DNA of 64,000 bases, taken from Tetragonia tetragonoides. Lineage: Eukaryota; Streptophyta; Magnoliopsida; Caryophyllales; Aizoaceae. The first letter of the stretch is position 1. Each line of letters opens with the position of its first letter. Below, piece after piece: positions 33,526-44,625 of this stretch. The stretch spans positions 37,013,501 through 37,077,500 of the forward strand of contig CM076140.1 of NCBI GenBank assembly GCA_038025085.1, read 5' to 3'. The notes under the pieces were generated by a model that worked only from the letters and a program-made list of their open reading frames with translations, was not told where the DNA came from and did no database searches. The position numbers and the translations under genes were made by a program.

Positions 33526-33837
33526 CTGCACACGCGGACCCCACTTGTTGTCCCACGATCCTTTTTCCAGTCCACAGTCCGTTATTCCAGTTGGTTCGTG
33601 GCAAATATCAGTACCAAGGGCGCGGGAGCGAGTCCCTTTGGCCCACAAATTCAAATTCGACAGTTGGCCCATTTTACGGTACCAACTATTTTTAGGTAAA
33701 ACTAACCCAATTATTTTTGCAGGTCCCAAATACTGAAACTCGGATACATGTAGCGACGACTCTTACCGCCCAGAGTGCCCAAAAATATTTCAAGCCCGGA
33801 AAATCTATCGGCCTTACCAAATGCCACAAATTTTGGG

Positions 33838-34075
33838 GACAGTCAATGGTCGCTTAAGCTATTGCGGTTAAACTGTTCCTTCTGCGAGGTTACTTATTTG
33901 GGGTCAGTCAATGGTCGCTTACACTATTGCGGTTAAACTGTTCTTTCTGCGAGGTTACTTATTATGTGTCAGTCAACGATTGCTTAAACTATTGCAATTA
34001 TACTGTCCAGTTTTTTATATGTTTCAGTCAATGATTGCTTAAGCTATTGCATTTAAACTGTTCGTATGTTTTAAC
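33838..34075. repeat. Four tandem units of about 60-68 bp
   Basis: Each unit starts CAGTCAAtGgTtGCTTAa and continues CTATTGC and TTAAACTGTTC. They lie between the antisense genes and the 3' LTR. Confidence 0.85.
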
Positions 34076-34082
34076 CATTTTA

Positions 34083-34320
34083 CAACCGCCATTTTGATTG
34101 CGCTGTCTCGTCGACCTTTTCGTTTGACGGAATCTCGGCATCCGCCAAGTGGTGTTTAGCCACTGTTTGCTCGATAAAGCATTTATACTATTCACTCTCA
34201 TGTTACTGACCATTTTTACAGCCGTTATTTTTAATCGCGCTGTCTCGTTGACTTTTTCGTTTCTTATACAGGGACGGAATCTCGACTTCCGCCGAGCGGT
34301 GTTTAGTCACTGTTTATCGA
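34083..34320. repeat. Two tandem units of about 135 bp
   Basis: They share GCGCTGTCTCGT, GACGGAATCTCG and GGTGTTTAG-CACTGTTT. The block directly follows the 65-bp array and precedes the polypurine tract. Confidence 0.75.
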
Positions 34321-34625
34321 AGCACTCCACGTTGATCAGTCTCAAAGTATTACTAATCTTTTCATTCACTCTGAATACAGGTCCCCAGCAGACGTTTAGA
34401 CCATCTGCGAGCGGTGTTCTATCCTGCTATCATAACCTTTATTTTCTCTTGTGTTCACAGAGATGAAATTTTAGCACGCTTCGAGCATGTCCCAACTCAG
34501 GTTTGTCTTCATATGCATACATACTGTACACTCTCACACACCATGTGCACATCAGCATCCTGCATGTCGCCTTCAGAATACTTTGATCTTTGCTTTTACT
34601 CAAACTCGATCAAAGTGGGGGCTTC

Positions 34626-35880
34626 TGTTTACGCCAAAAAAGCGCCTTCAGATTTCTCCGCAAAAGCCCGATGATGAAAGGAGTAATTTATAAACTTGAA
34701 CGCTATTTTTGCTTTAATAGTTAAGATAAGGTCTCAGGTCTTTAAACACTCCTTTATTCCAATCCCGTTCAAAAGCCTCGTTCAAGAGCTTTCCAACGAC
34801 ACGTCTCATGCCTCTTTCCGACTCCCGGTCGCCAAGTTGCGATTTAGGGGTAGAACCGTCTTTTACCATTCAGGGGTAAAACGGTCTTTTCATATTTTTC
34901 GGAATATTAAAATTCCTCCGGAAAATAAAAATAGACTGGATGTCGTCATTATGACGACATCCAGCTGGCAGCTGACAGCCGTCAACGGCCCTGGGATTCT
35001 AGCGGCAGTGACCTTGCTTCTAGCCCGACTCATTTTTCAAGCCCAATTCGATTTCCAGCTCATTTCCAGCCGTCCAACCCTACTTCTCCATGCCTATAAA
35101 TACAACTCTCCACCCTCAGTTCAAAACACACAGTCTACAGTTGACACCCTCTATTCTCAGTAGTATTGACTCTGAGCTTCTCCCTCTTTCTTCTAAAATT
35201 TGAGATCTTGTCCTTTACTATTTTTGTCAAATATAGCCTACAGTTCAGGTACAAATTCCTGAGGGCTCATATTAAATTAATTGCCTAATTGTTTATTTTC
35301 TAGTAGTCATAATGTAGATATCATGTTAAGTAAGGTTTTTATTGCTTCCTAAATATTGTCTGTATAGCCGTTGTAATGTTCAACTTGTCAAAACGAATGC
35401 ATGTCTAAACAAGGGTTAAATAAATGTTGTGATGCTTATGGTGAACCAATTAATAGTCTAAGTCTAGGTTTTTAATCCGGTTTTGCATGGGAATTATGTC
35501 TTTAAATTATTAAGCAAACTTGAGTTAGTAGAGGCCGTCATAATACGGGCGAGTTGGGTGTCTAACACCTTTCCACCTCGTACCTTCGCCCCAAACCCTT
35601 TATTCTTGGGTACTTATATGTTCTATATGAGCGGGAGTCTTTCTAAAAACATGATTAGTTCACTTATCGCGCTATTGGATTGTCCCTTTGATAAAACGCC
35701 GATAGCAGATTTGTGACCTCTTTCATGGTTTTTATTCAATTCATGTCTTTATAAAATCTTTTCTAACTCGATGGTCCCTTGAACTTATTTAAACCCCCAA
35801 CTTTCAAATTTTCTATAAGGACGCACTCCGTGGAAACCAATACATTATAAAGGATTGGACAAAAATCCCGGTTCCTTACA
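34626..35880 (+). repeat. 3' LTR
   Basis: It begins TGTTTACGCC after the polypurine tract (34,613-34,622) and ends TTCCTTACA. TATA lies at 35,095-35,102. Relative to the 5' LTR, a deletion removed half of the GC palindrome. A 13-bp-stem hairpin at 34,936-34,964 is perfect here but degenerate in the 5' LTR. Confidence 0.95.
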
Positions 35881-35885
35881 CTATA

Positions 35886-36148
35886 CCAAGTACTTCACCA
35901 TCGTACTTTAGAGGATCCCATCTCTAATATTACATGTAGGTCATGCAGGTAGGCCTCTCTCGTTATAAAATCAATTATTATCAACTAAGTAAGTGACTAA
36001 AGTAATTTTTTTTTAATAAATAGAGGCTCTAGTTGATCTTAGACAACGGTAATTTTTTTAGACATTCTCTGTGTCTCCCTCTCATCACATACCATTCTAT
36101 CTCTCTTCTAAGCTCTCTCTACCCAATCACTAATGTTCCTAAAAAATC
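35886..36148. other. Flank between LTR element and F-box pseudogene
   Basis: CT-rich leader-like DNA (CTCTCTCTTCTAAGCTCTCT at about 36,098) before the F-box frame. No separate gene. Confidence 0.4.
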
Positions 36149-36690
36149 ATGGATTTGAATGAAAATCTCCATGAAATTGTCTCATGGCTACCCGCTAAAA
36201 CTCTAAACAAGTTTTTAACCGTGGCAAAACCATGTCTGGGATATCTACATGATACCCATTTCATTGAGAAACAGTGCATGAATTTCATGTCCAAGACCAA
36301 GAGCGATGTGGATTTCTTTATATGGAGGAAAATTCTTTCATATGGTTAAAAGCTACAACTCAATTGTGGGTCTACCGGAGAACACTTGCTCAGTTGGTGT
36401 TCCTCATAGATCGATCGAGTTTTTGACGGAGCAAGGGCGTATTTTGGCATCGGGCAATGGACTACTTCTTTGTCAAACTATTTGCTACACCAAGCCTATG
36501 GAGTTGTTCCTTTGTACTCATGTGACACAAACATGTGGTTGCCAATTTCATCACCAAACATGTTGATGGCCCAAAGGTGTCAATTCGCGGATATAAATGT
36601 TGCTCTAATGATTGTCACTTTGTCAGTAGATGTTTTTGTTTTATCTCTGTTTCAGGCCCTATTTCTAGCCCTTACTTGACAAATGCCAGG
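36149..36690 (+). pseudogene. F-box protein pseudogene
   Basis: F-box proteins are substrate adaptors of SCF ubiquitin ligases. The frame starts MDLNENLHEIVSWLPAKTLN and continues FLTVAKPCLGYLHDTHFIEK, an N-terminal F-box with the usual LPAKTL and DTHFIEK positions. After a frameshift near 36,345 the associated region appears: GRILASGNGLLLCQT. It continues in yet another frame as NMWLPISSPN. The later C-terminal domain is missing. At least two frame changes and the short length (about 180 codons) make it a decayed fragment. Confidence 0.7.
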
Positions 36691-36779
36691 GGCCGTTTGA
36701 CACTAACCTAAAATATCTTCTTCTGATTTTCGTCTTTCTTCATGAATAAAAAGGATAAGAGTAGACTTGTAAAACGGGT

Positions 36780-36965
36780 GGACCCAGCAGGTTACAGATC
36801 GGGTCACCTCGGGTTTGGGTCGGGTCGGGTCGGTTACGGGTTGATTTTTGGTTCGAATCCACTTTTTAGTTCATTTTACCGGGTTGTAAACGGGTTTGGG
36901 TCGAGAAAGTTTTGTCAGGACCCTAAAAGTCGAGTCGGCTGGGTCAGCTTTTTACAGCTCCGCCA
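36780..36965. repeat. Degenerate GGGTC-rich repeat, then C-run
   Basis: GGGTCGGGTCGGGTCGG and related units, followed by a C homopolymer at about 36,979-36,993. Common low-complexity plant repeat; the overlapping open frame is not a gene. Confidence 0.6.
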
Positions 36966-37189
36966 TTAGACTGATTCTACCCCCCCCCCCCCCTCAAAAA
37001 AAAGGATAAGAGTGAAATGCCCTAAAATCCATATATAATACTGTAGGACCAAGAATATAATGCAAATATATTAGGGACATGAAAGATATTTTTTTTTAAA
37101 AAGATTTTGTCTTATGGTCCACCGTGGACTAAGTCCACACAAGATTTTGTACTTTTCTTTGCATTTAATTTGGGCATATAAAACCAATA

Positions 37190-37262
37190 AGTTGTTGGTG
37201 TGAGTGGTTTGGCACTCTCATCCCTTAAGCAAGGTTGAGGGTTCGAATCTTGTGAATGAAAA
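37190..37262 (+). mobile_element. tRNA-derived SINE-like head
   Basis: It shows RNA polymerase III box-like motifs: an A-box-like TGTGAGTGGTTTGGC and a B box GGTTCGAATCT (37,240-37,250), about 35 bp apart. An A-rich run follows. It could equally be a tRNA pseudogene. Confidence 0.5.
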
Positions 37263-37269
37263 AACTACT

Positions 37270-37725
37270 TAGAGCATGAGCTATGGTGCAAGAAAGGTAC
37301 CAAAATCTCTCTCTTCCACCTCATAAATTTGCTTCTTTGTCTTTCATTTGCCTACTTCTCTAATCTCTACTCACTATGGTGCATCTAATTGATATACTCT
37401 CTCTCCTACATTTTAGTCTCTGCCTACTATGATGAAATTTGGAAAAATTGTTAAAATATATAAAAGTGGGTGTCTATTTGTAGAGGACAAAAAAATATAA
37501 CCATTGGTAATTTTTTTAAATTATTTAGATTTTTATTTTTTAAATTAGAGCCATTACAAAATCTGAAAATAATGAGGAAACACGTGGCGAAATTTTAGTG
37601 GATTTTCAAATGGTGCCTACTTAAATTGTCATATGCTCAGAGCTTCCACTATGGTGGATGTATATAGCATGCAATAGGAGAGAGAAATGGAGTTGGGGTG
37701 ATGGTACCATAGTGGTACACATGCA
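37270..37725. mobile_element. Possible MITE
   Basis: The outer parts are loosely inverted: GCATGAGCTATGGTGCAAG on the left and CATAGTGGTACACATGC on the right. CTCTCTTCC is opposed by GGAGAGAGAAA. Non-coding. Ends and target duplication not resolved. Confidence 0.35.
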
Positions 37726-38129
37726 CTAGATGAATGTATCCAGCCAAAGTTTTGTCAAAGTTCAAGCTTGCAAAATGAAATGTACACTGAATTTACGTAG
37801 TGGCGGGTTCAGAAATTATAGATAGGGTATGCACAAAAAATATTTAATAAAAATTCATAAAATATTTTTAAATTGATAAACATAAAAATAAAAGTAAAAA
37901 AAACAAAAAAAAAATAAAAAGTGAAAAACAACACTTTTTTTGAACAAAAATAGCTATATATAATTGGTTGACCAAAATATTCTCAAGGAAAGCCCTAAAA
38001 TAATGAATCCATAAAGAAAAAATCAAAATTAGTATAAATTGCATTAAAGAGGAGTAGCTTATACAGAGGGACATGAAGTGGGCTGTTGCAATTGCAGGTC
38101 CAAACAAAAATATAAATGAAAGGAAAAGC
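37726..38129. other. AT-rich non-coding DNA
   Basis: No gene or repeat structure recognised. Confidence 0.4.
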
Positions 38130-38206
38130 CTATAAGGGGTATTGAACCTGCGACTAACTGGTAATAACTAAAATATGTAAAGACCCTAACCACTTGCGCA
38201 ACCAAC
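38130..38206 (-). mobile_element. tRNA-derived SINE-like head, minus strand
   Basis: On the minus strand, GCGCAAGTGGTTAGG (A-box-like) and CAGGTTCAATACC (B-box-like) are about 45 bp apart. It is opposite in orientation to the copy at 37,190. Confidence 0.5.
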
Positions 38207-38402
38207 ATTTATGATAATGAGACTACAAGTTTTTAGAATGAACTAATACTAATACTAACTAACACTAACCAGCATTCTACCATGTGGATCCGCCACTGGA
38301 ATTTAGAATGAACTAATACTAACTTACACAAAGTTTACACAACATGACTTCAAATCAGAAAACCAAATAGTAAATAAATTGTTTAAAAGTTAGAATGGGA
38401 AA

Positions 38403-39700
38403 CAATACCTGGGCTGGTGCCATCCCAGGAGTGTGATGTGTGCCCTTTAAACTATTGGCCCTTTTCCTCCGGGGGAATAGCCAAATCATAGACAATCGAA
38501 CGGTCGGGGGGACCGTTGCCAATTTGCCATCACACACAGCACGTGCTCCAGCACCTGAGCTTTGTTGGACTCTTCGATCGTCAGCCACTGGGCTGTGCGG
38601 CTGCTGCTTGACGGTATGCAAGTCATAGTGCTTGCAATGATGGTCGGGGAAAGAGACTGGGCCGCAGCTTTAAAGGACTCCTCGTAAAGCTCCGCTTGAC
38701 TTTTTCCGGGCTTTCGAGTATTTCTTGCCGTCGAATGGATCGATGTATCAAACAACATTGTCTTGGCATCACTGTAGCCCTACAAGTTCAATGGAGTGTC
38801 AACGTGTTGATTTGGATCAATCAAACTAAGGGGCCGTTTGGTTGGGGGTAATGAACAAAGGGATTGGTAATCAAAATGTTCAATTTCGTTTCTCTATGTT
38901 TGGTTGGATGAAGGGCGAATTCCATTACCTATCTTCCAGCAATGGAATTACCCTATTTTTGGGGTAAATCATTACCCACCACAACCTAGGTATTTTGATT
39001 CCCAACTTTGGCACTTTATCTCTCACGTTCTACTTCCCTCTTCCCATCTTCACCGATATCATGCTCTCAATTCTTCCACTTAAGCTTGAATCGAAAATGT
39101 AGATGTGCAACAATGGCCATAGTTTTTTTTTCTCTCTCCTTGTGGCTTGTGTGCACTTTGCACTACCGAGAACATGAATTGGAGAAAATAAAAATAAAAC
39201 TGTACAATATTTTACAAAGGACACATCACAAATTGCCACCCCCACCTCCAGTCCTCCACCCCCACATGTCTAGCACATAATTAACTCTCTCTTTAAAAAA
39301 AAAATTAAAGATAAAAAAAAATAAAATTATTCTTTAGGCAGAACAAGCAGACTCCAAACTAGAATTCTCAAGCGATCTCAAGCAGACTTTGGGCACACGA
39401 AATTATATTAGGAACTTTTAGAAAAATAATCTTTAATTGTGAACCAAACAACAACAAAGAGAATGAAGAAATCTTATTCCGTTCCGTTTATAGAGTGAAC
39501 CCAACAAATTAGGTAATCAAGTTCATTCCTTTTCTTTACCCCCATTTTCTTTTTTCGATTCCTTTCCCTTTCCCAAGTGTAAACCAAACGCCCCCTAAGA
39601 CTATAGCAATACAAATATGAAGAAGAAGAGCATAAAGATCAGTTACCTCAAACACATACTTGTCCGTCTCCATGTACTGTCTCTTAGACATGATAGATTA
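38403..39700 (-). pseudogene. Unrecognised gene fragment with MITE-filled intron
   Basis: On the minus strand an exon ending at 39,647 (MSKRQYMETDKYVFE, donor GAG|GTAACT) joins in phase 0 to an exon starting at 38,779 (acceptor TTGTAG). That exon reads GYSDAKTMLFDTSIHSTARN. The 867-bp intron contains a 766-bp Harbinger-type element, and without it the intron would be about 98 bp, a normal plant size. A frameshift near 38,620 separates the C-terminal frame, which reaches a possible donor CAG|GTATTG near 38,408. An upstream frame at 39,938-39,702 (Lys-rich) may belong to it. I do not recognise the protein. Confidence 0.45.
38830..39595. mobile_element. PIF/Harbinger-type MITE with TAA duplication
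   Basis: The ends are GGGGCCGTTTGGTTGGGGG and the inverse AACCAAACGCCCCC, flanked by TAA at 38,827-38,829 and 39,596-39,598. The element is 766 bp and has no transposase. Confidence 0.88.
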
Positions 39701-40109
39701 GTCAAACGTTCCCAAAAAGCAAAGAGGCTAGGCCGCTAGAGCAATGGCTTCCCACAACAGAGCTCTTCCGGGGGTTCAACTTCTTTTTTTTTGGCTCGTC
39801 CTCGTCTCCAGGGTTGTTCAACCACTTACTTATTTCTTTGCTGGTATTTAACGCAAACCTCATCGGGTAATGAGAAAGTTGGTCATTTGCCGAGCAAAAA
39901 CAAAAAAAAAAAATAAAAAAAAAAATTGCTTTAGTCATTTATTGCGAGAAGGAAATCTGGTTGGACAAGACAAGTTTCTCTTCAGTCTTCTCACTGTTTA
40001 CTTTCTGCCAAAAATAAATAAATAAAAGATATTGAAGATCTTATTCTCCACGCCAACCTGGGTTTCTGCAGGTGGAGATAGGATTAAATTGTTTTTTTTT
40101 GTTTTTTTT

Positions 40110-40400
40110 GAAAAGACATCCCCACGACCAGATGAGTCAATCCCCAGGACTGCATGAGGTGATTTTGTGAAGAAGGTCCACTGACCCTACCCTCGTCAAT
40201 CCCACTACCCATGAGTGCTCCCCATGACCCTATGAGATGAACACCACGACTTAATGAGAACCCATTTTGTGAAGATCGCCCACCTATCCCAACCTTGTCC
40301 AACCCACGACCCCATGATCACACGCCCACAACAAAACATTTTGTGAAGATCGCCCATCGACCCAAACCTGGTCAAACCGATAACCCCATGATTTGATACC
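40110..40400. repeat. Degenerate tandem repeat, period about 75-105 bp
   Basis: Three units share ATTTTGTGAAGATCGCCCAC, ACC-CAACC-TGTC-AACCC and CCCCATGA. They start near 40,158, 40,263 and 40,338. Minus-strand frames here are artefacts of the repeat. Confidence 0.75.
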
Positions 40401-40429
40401 ATACCCACAAAGTGTTTGATGAACCGCAA

Positions 40430-42718
40430 ATGAGATAGTTTTTGGGCACATAATTTCTAGGCATCTAAATTCTAGCCATATTATCTCTCCTCGAGGCTTA
40501 ATTGGAGGAGTTTACAGGAGAGGATCTCCTCTCAGGATGAGACGGGATTCACGAGGTGGACGGGCCTTTCGTCACTAAACCTGATATGACAGAGCCTATT
40601 AAGTATTAAGAGTATTAACCAATAATTCTGGGGTCAATTTCGTGTCGTTCAGCCCAAAATTTTGATCATCATCTTAGGTAATGAAAACAATTAGACCCGG
40701 AAATAACCCTAATCTGTTGCTACTGAACCCAATCAGACCACCACGTTTGACGGTTCTACTAAGGATACTTGAGTTTTTTTAGCGGTATAATCGTCTAAGT
40801 AGTGCTGGCAAAATTACCCGACCCGAGAATCTAACCCATCGGCCCCGAAATCCTTGGGTCTTGAACAAAGAATTTAAACTCGAAAAAATGACATTTGTTG
40901 TGTCACACCCAAGCAAACTCTTGGTCGACCCGTTGGTTGGAGATTTTCAAAATAAGACATGCCACGACGAGAATGGTGGATGACAAAAAGTTTAATCATA
41001 TTGTTGTCGTGTTTTGTACACAGGGGTCACTGACAACCGTGAGGGGCAGTCCTACGGCCCTTAAAAAGATCCTAAATAAGGTCGAGGACTATCTTAGAGC
41101 AGGCCGTTCCCTATTCGAACCTACTCCTCCACCCCCAACTCCGAGTTGACGGTGGACACGGTCAACGGTGATAGTCGATTTCTAGTGACTTGATAGAATT
41201 CCACACCTATATGCACAATTCGACCAACTGTTCGACCTTTTCGGGGAGTTGGTAGTGCTTTTCGATGCGTGGTTCAAATTGGCTATCACGTTGATAATTA
41301 ACATTGTTATTCGACAAGGTCTTTTTGGGCGTTGAGTTGGGATCGTGGTTTCCTTTACTTTAATGAGTAGGGTGCGAGGCGGGGTTTGAATACTAGTAAT
41401 TCGGAAAAAGACATTCATTCGATTGATGTAGACAAAGCACAAACGGGAGGATTTAATGGAGTATGATACACTACATTATGTTTAATCTACTCCTATAACT
41501 ACACTACACTAGAGACTACATTACTCTACTCCTAATGCATCTTTGCGATGAGACTCAGTCTGTGTTTCTTCATTGCTCCGTCGATCCTATTTATAGGAAA
41601 ATAGGAGACTCCTTGGCCTTCTAGTAAGTAGTAACCGCCCATTATTCAATCATGGGTGGGGTGTAGTCAACCACTATCCCATATCCTTCTTTGAATGGTT
41701 AACACATTCACTTCATGGGTAGTGCTTAATTGGGTAGTTTTTGTAGGAAATAACTACCATGTCTAGTGTATTAGTGGGTAGTGGTAGGAGATAATGGAAG
41801 TTGTGCATTTCAACCACTATCTTTATTTTATAAGCAATAATATATTTTCGTAATATATTTTTATTCGAGTTGTCGGTCTATTCGAATATCCCGGTAGATT
41901 ATTTTCGAGTGTAACACATATCAAATTTTCTTTCATATCAGCCAAATTTGACATAAGTAATTTCACAATTCTCTTTAATAAGGGTTTTTTATAATCATTA
42001 CGCAACGACTTAAACTAATTGTTATATTAGTAGTGAATTTGAATTTTCGATACTTCGTTTGCACTAGCAAAAATTTAATAACATGTTAAAACCTTAAAAA
42101 TTATTTTTAAAGTAGATAAAAACTACATATTTCATGTCTAGTATCGTTATAGTGTGCAAAGTTTTTTATGTTAGAGTTGAAAATAGAATTAATTATGCAA
42201 TTATAACCTAATTAAAAAATATAAGTGCTCAACTCGTTTGGTAAACCCAAATCGGAACACTCTAGGTCATCAATAAGGGTCGTTGGCGCAGGTGCACATG
42301 GGTTCCAGCTCACATCCATCCCATTGGGGCGGTGACGGGGAAGCGTCTAGCGGGGATGGTTTTGAAAAAGCAAATTCGCCATGGAGATGGGGTGGGGGTG
42401 GGGGTGGGGATGGGGGTGGGTGGCGGACAAACATTAGCTAGGTGGGTATCAGTATGGATCTATGTATATCCTCTCCCACCCCGTCTCACCTTGCCCTTGT
42501 TGGATCAGATTCCAATTTTGTTGGGAAATGGAGATAATATGCAAATTTATAAACTTAATTTTCTGAACTACATTCCAATTAACAAATGAGTACAATATCT
42601 ACTTATTTAGGCAAACTTAACATGGGTACATGCCCACTACTACCACTAGGCACTAACCGTTTAACTCCACTAACCTCACTACTCCTAATTCTTTGGAAAT
42701 AGCTATTGCCACTAAATA
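40430..42718. other. Repetitive non-coding DNA, possible LTR fragment
   Basis: No protein recognised. 41,450-41,900 has LTR-like traits (a complementary TATA, CTATTTATAGG, near 41,588) but no partner. 42,380-42,425 is G-rich (GGGGTGGGGGTGGGGATGGG). Confidence 0.3.
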
Positions 42719-42745
42719 CTAGGTGAATGCCCGTGAGTTGCACGG
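42719..42745 (-). mobile_element. Helitron 3' terminus
   Basis: On the minus strand it reads CCGTG-CAACT-CACGG, then GCATTCACCTAG with a following T. It has the same architecture and orientation as the terminus at 19,259. Confidence 0.6.
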
Positions 42746-43250
42746 ACTGTGATTATATAATAAAATTAATATAACGTGATTATTAATCTCATCGAAAAAT
42801 CAAAGTGTAATTGTCACTTATAAAAAACTATTAGTATTATATGGATAAATATTTATGTAATGCATTTAATATCATCAATGCCATATAATAAGATTACTAT
42901 GACTTTATAGGGCATCTTATCTAATTTAAACTCTTATCATCAAATTCAATTAACTATTATTTTAACTCATCCTATATGTTACATGATCCAAGAGGTAATA
43001 GTTTCAAAGTCTTTCAATGCTTGATGTTGGTACGTCAATTCTCTTATATTGTGTTGATATAAGTGTACAACTAACTTTCCAAAGATATGATCCTTCTTTT
43101 ACGGTAAAATCAGGTTAAATGTCTAATGTATACATAACTACTTTTCGAAAAATAAAGAAGTTTTAGATGTAAACCTTAGAATAGTAAAACATATTTTAAT
43201 GCTTGCTTGTTTTTTCAAAGTTATATGCGGTCAAAGTACTGCCTTGAAGA
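42746..43250. other. AT-rich DNA, possible Helitron body
   Basis: Non-coding. It ends where Tekay-like internal sequence becomes plausible; the boundary was not resolved. Confidence 0.3.
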
Positions 43251-43720
43251 ACACTTAATTTGGGCCTGCGAGCCATTTGTTTTGACATTTTGTTTAGAAT
43301 GTTAAATTTTTTGCTTTATTCATGCTATTGAGGCTTGGTTTGACAAGCACTCATTTTTGAGAACAAATACGTGACTATTTGATTTATGAGATGGAATTTT
43401 TGCAAGAAATTGTGTTATTTACTTGCTATCTAGAGCATGAGTATTGTGAAAGCGCCTATGAAAAGGGCATGAATGTTTCATGATGATTGTGAATTATTTA
43501 TTTTTGAGAAAGAACAAAGTCTATTGAAACCTTGAACTTGCTAGTATGCAAGGGTGTGATAAGGCCATGCTTGAATGCAATAAGAGCCTAGAGCCCTAGT
43601 TGGCAATTGAAACATATATATGAGGCAAGTGTATATGTTAGTTGTCTTTATCACACATGAGTGTGATATGGGTAGCTAATACCCTTTTCTTTTGCTTTTG
43701 TTGATCCTTTAGGTTGCTAG

Positions 43721-44542
43721 ATGCCACCTAGAAGAAATAGACAGAGAGCCGAAGAGTCTACGAGTTCAATGGGGGATAATAACAATGATGTTAATGGGGA
43801 GAAAATGGCGCAAGCTTTGTTGGCGCAACTGACACAGTTGCAACAAGCCTTAGCGCAATCCAATGCATTCATCGCGCAGATGATGCAAAGGGAAGACACT
43901 AGGGTAGCTGGAGGTGACGATTTCGCCTCAGTGTCTAAGAAGATTAAAGGGCATAATCCGCCTGTGTTCGAGGGGCGCGAGGATCCTGTACTTCTCGACG
44001 ATTGGACGCGGGATTTGGAGAAAATCTTAGTGATAACTGGGTGTCCAGAGGCACTTAAGGTAGACAGTATTGTCTATCTATTCCGGAAGAAGGCAGATAG
44101 TTGGTGGACAACCAATGGCAAATCTATCAGAGCTCGACACGGCTTTAATTGGGAGATGTTCAAGACGGTCCTCAGAGAGGAGTTTTACCCAGAGTATCTC
44201 TAAGACCAAAAGTATAACCAGTTCTTGAACCTTATCCAAGGAAAGATGACTGTTCAGGAATATGTTGAGAAGTTTGACGACCTAGCTCATTTCGCGGGAG
44301 GCCGATTAGTCCCTACGGAATAGCATATGGCCCGTAGATTCCAGAATGGGTTGTACTGGACCATTCGTGAGTCTTTTGGGGGTTATAAGTGTCAGACCGT
44401 GTAAGAGGTCTACAATCGTGTTGCGAACCAAGCTGCGGTTTTTAAGCACAGAGAAGAGGTGACTGGGAAAAAGAGGAAGGTTGACGACCATCAGGGTAGT
44501 GGTGGCGAGAAGAAGAAAAAGTTCCGGGGAGGGAACAATCAG

Positions 44543-44625
<83 letters not shown>

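Larger units (their letters stand above)
22718..35880 (+). mobile_element. Ty3/gypsy LTR retrotransposon, Tat/Ogre-like, with antisense cargo
   Basis: Two LTRs, 22,718-23,982 (1,265 bp) and 34,626-35,880 (1,255 bp), bound a 13.2-kb element. Both begin TGT and end ACA, with flanking CTACA / CTATA as a 5-bp target duplication carrying one change. The primer binding site TGGCGACTTCACTGGGG follows the 5' LTR at 23,984, and a polypurine tract AAAGTGGGGG precedes the 3' LTR. Zinc-knuckle gag remnants and integrase are on the plus strand. Protease, RT and RNase H are missing, so the copy was non-autonomous. Two unrelated genes lie antisense between integrase and the 3' LTR. Confidence 0.93.

Noticed and set aside
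33838..34075. Possible CRISPR-like array of repeats
   Set aside because: The whole unit repeats, with no unique spacers; this is a plant retrotransposon tandem repeat.
38830..39595. Treating this as host coding DNA because of a 90-codon frame at 39,008
   Set aside because: The segment has PIF/Harbinger ends and a TAA duplication; the frame has no homology I recognise.
40084..40429. Gly/Trp-rich minus-strand frames
   Set aside because: Artefact of the tandem repeat in this stretch.
42380..42425. G-rich run as a telomere-like or G-quadruplex regulatory site
   Set aside because: Simple GGGGTG repeat in degraded DNA with no gene nearby; not enough to claim a function.
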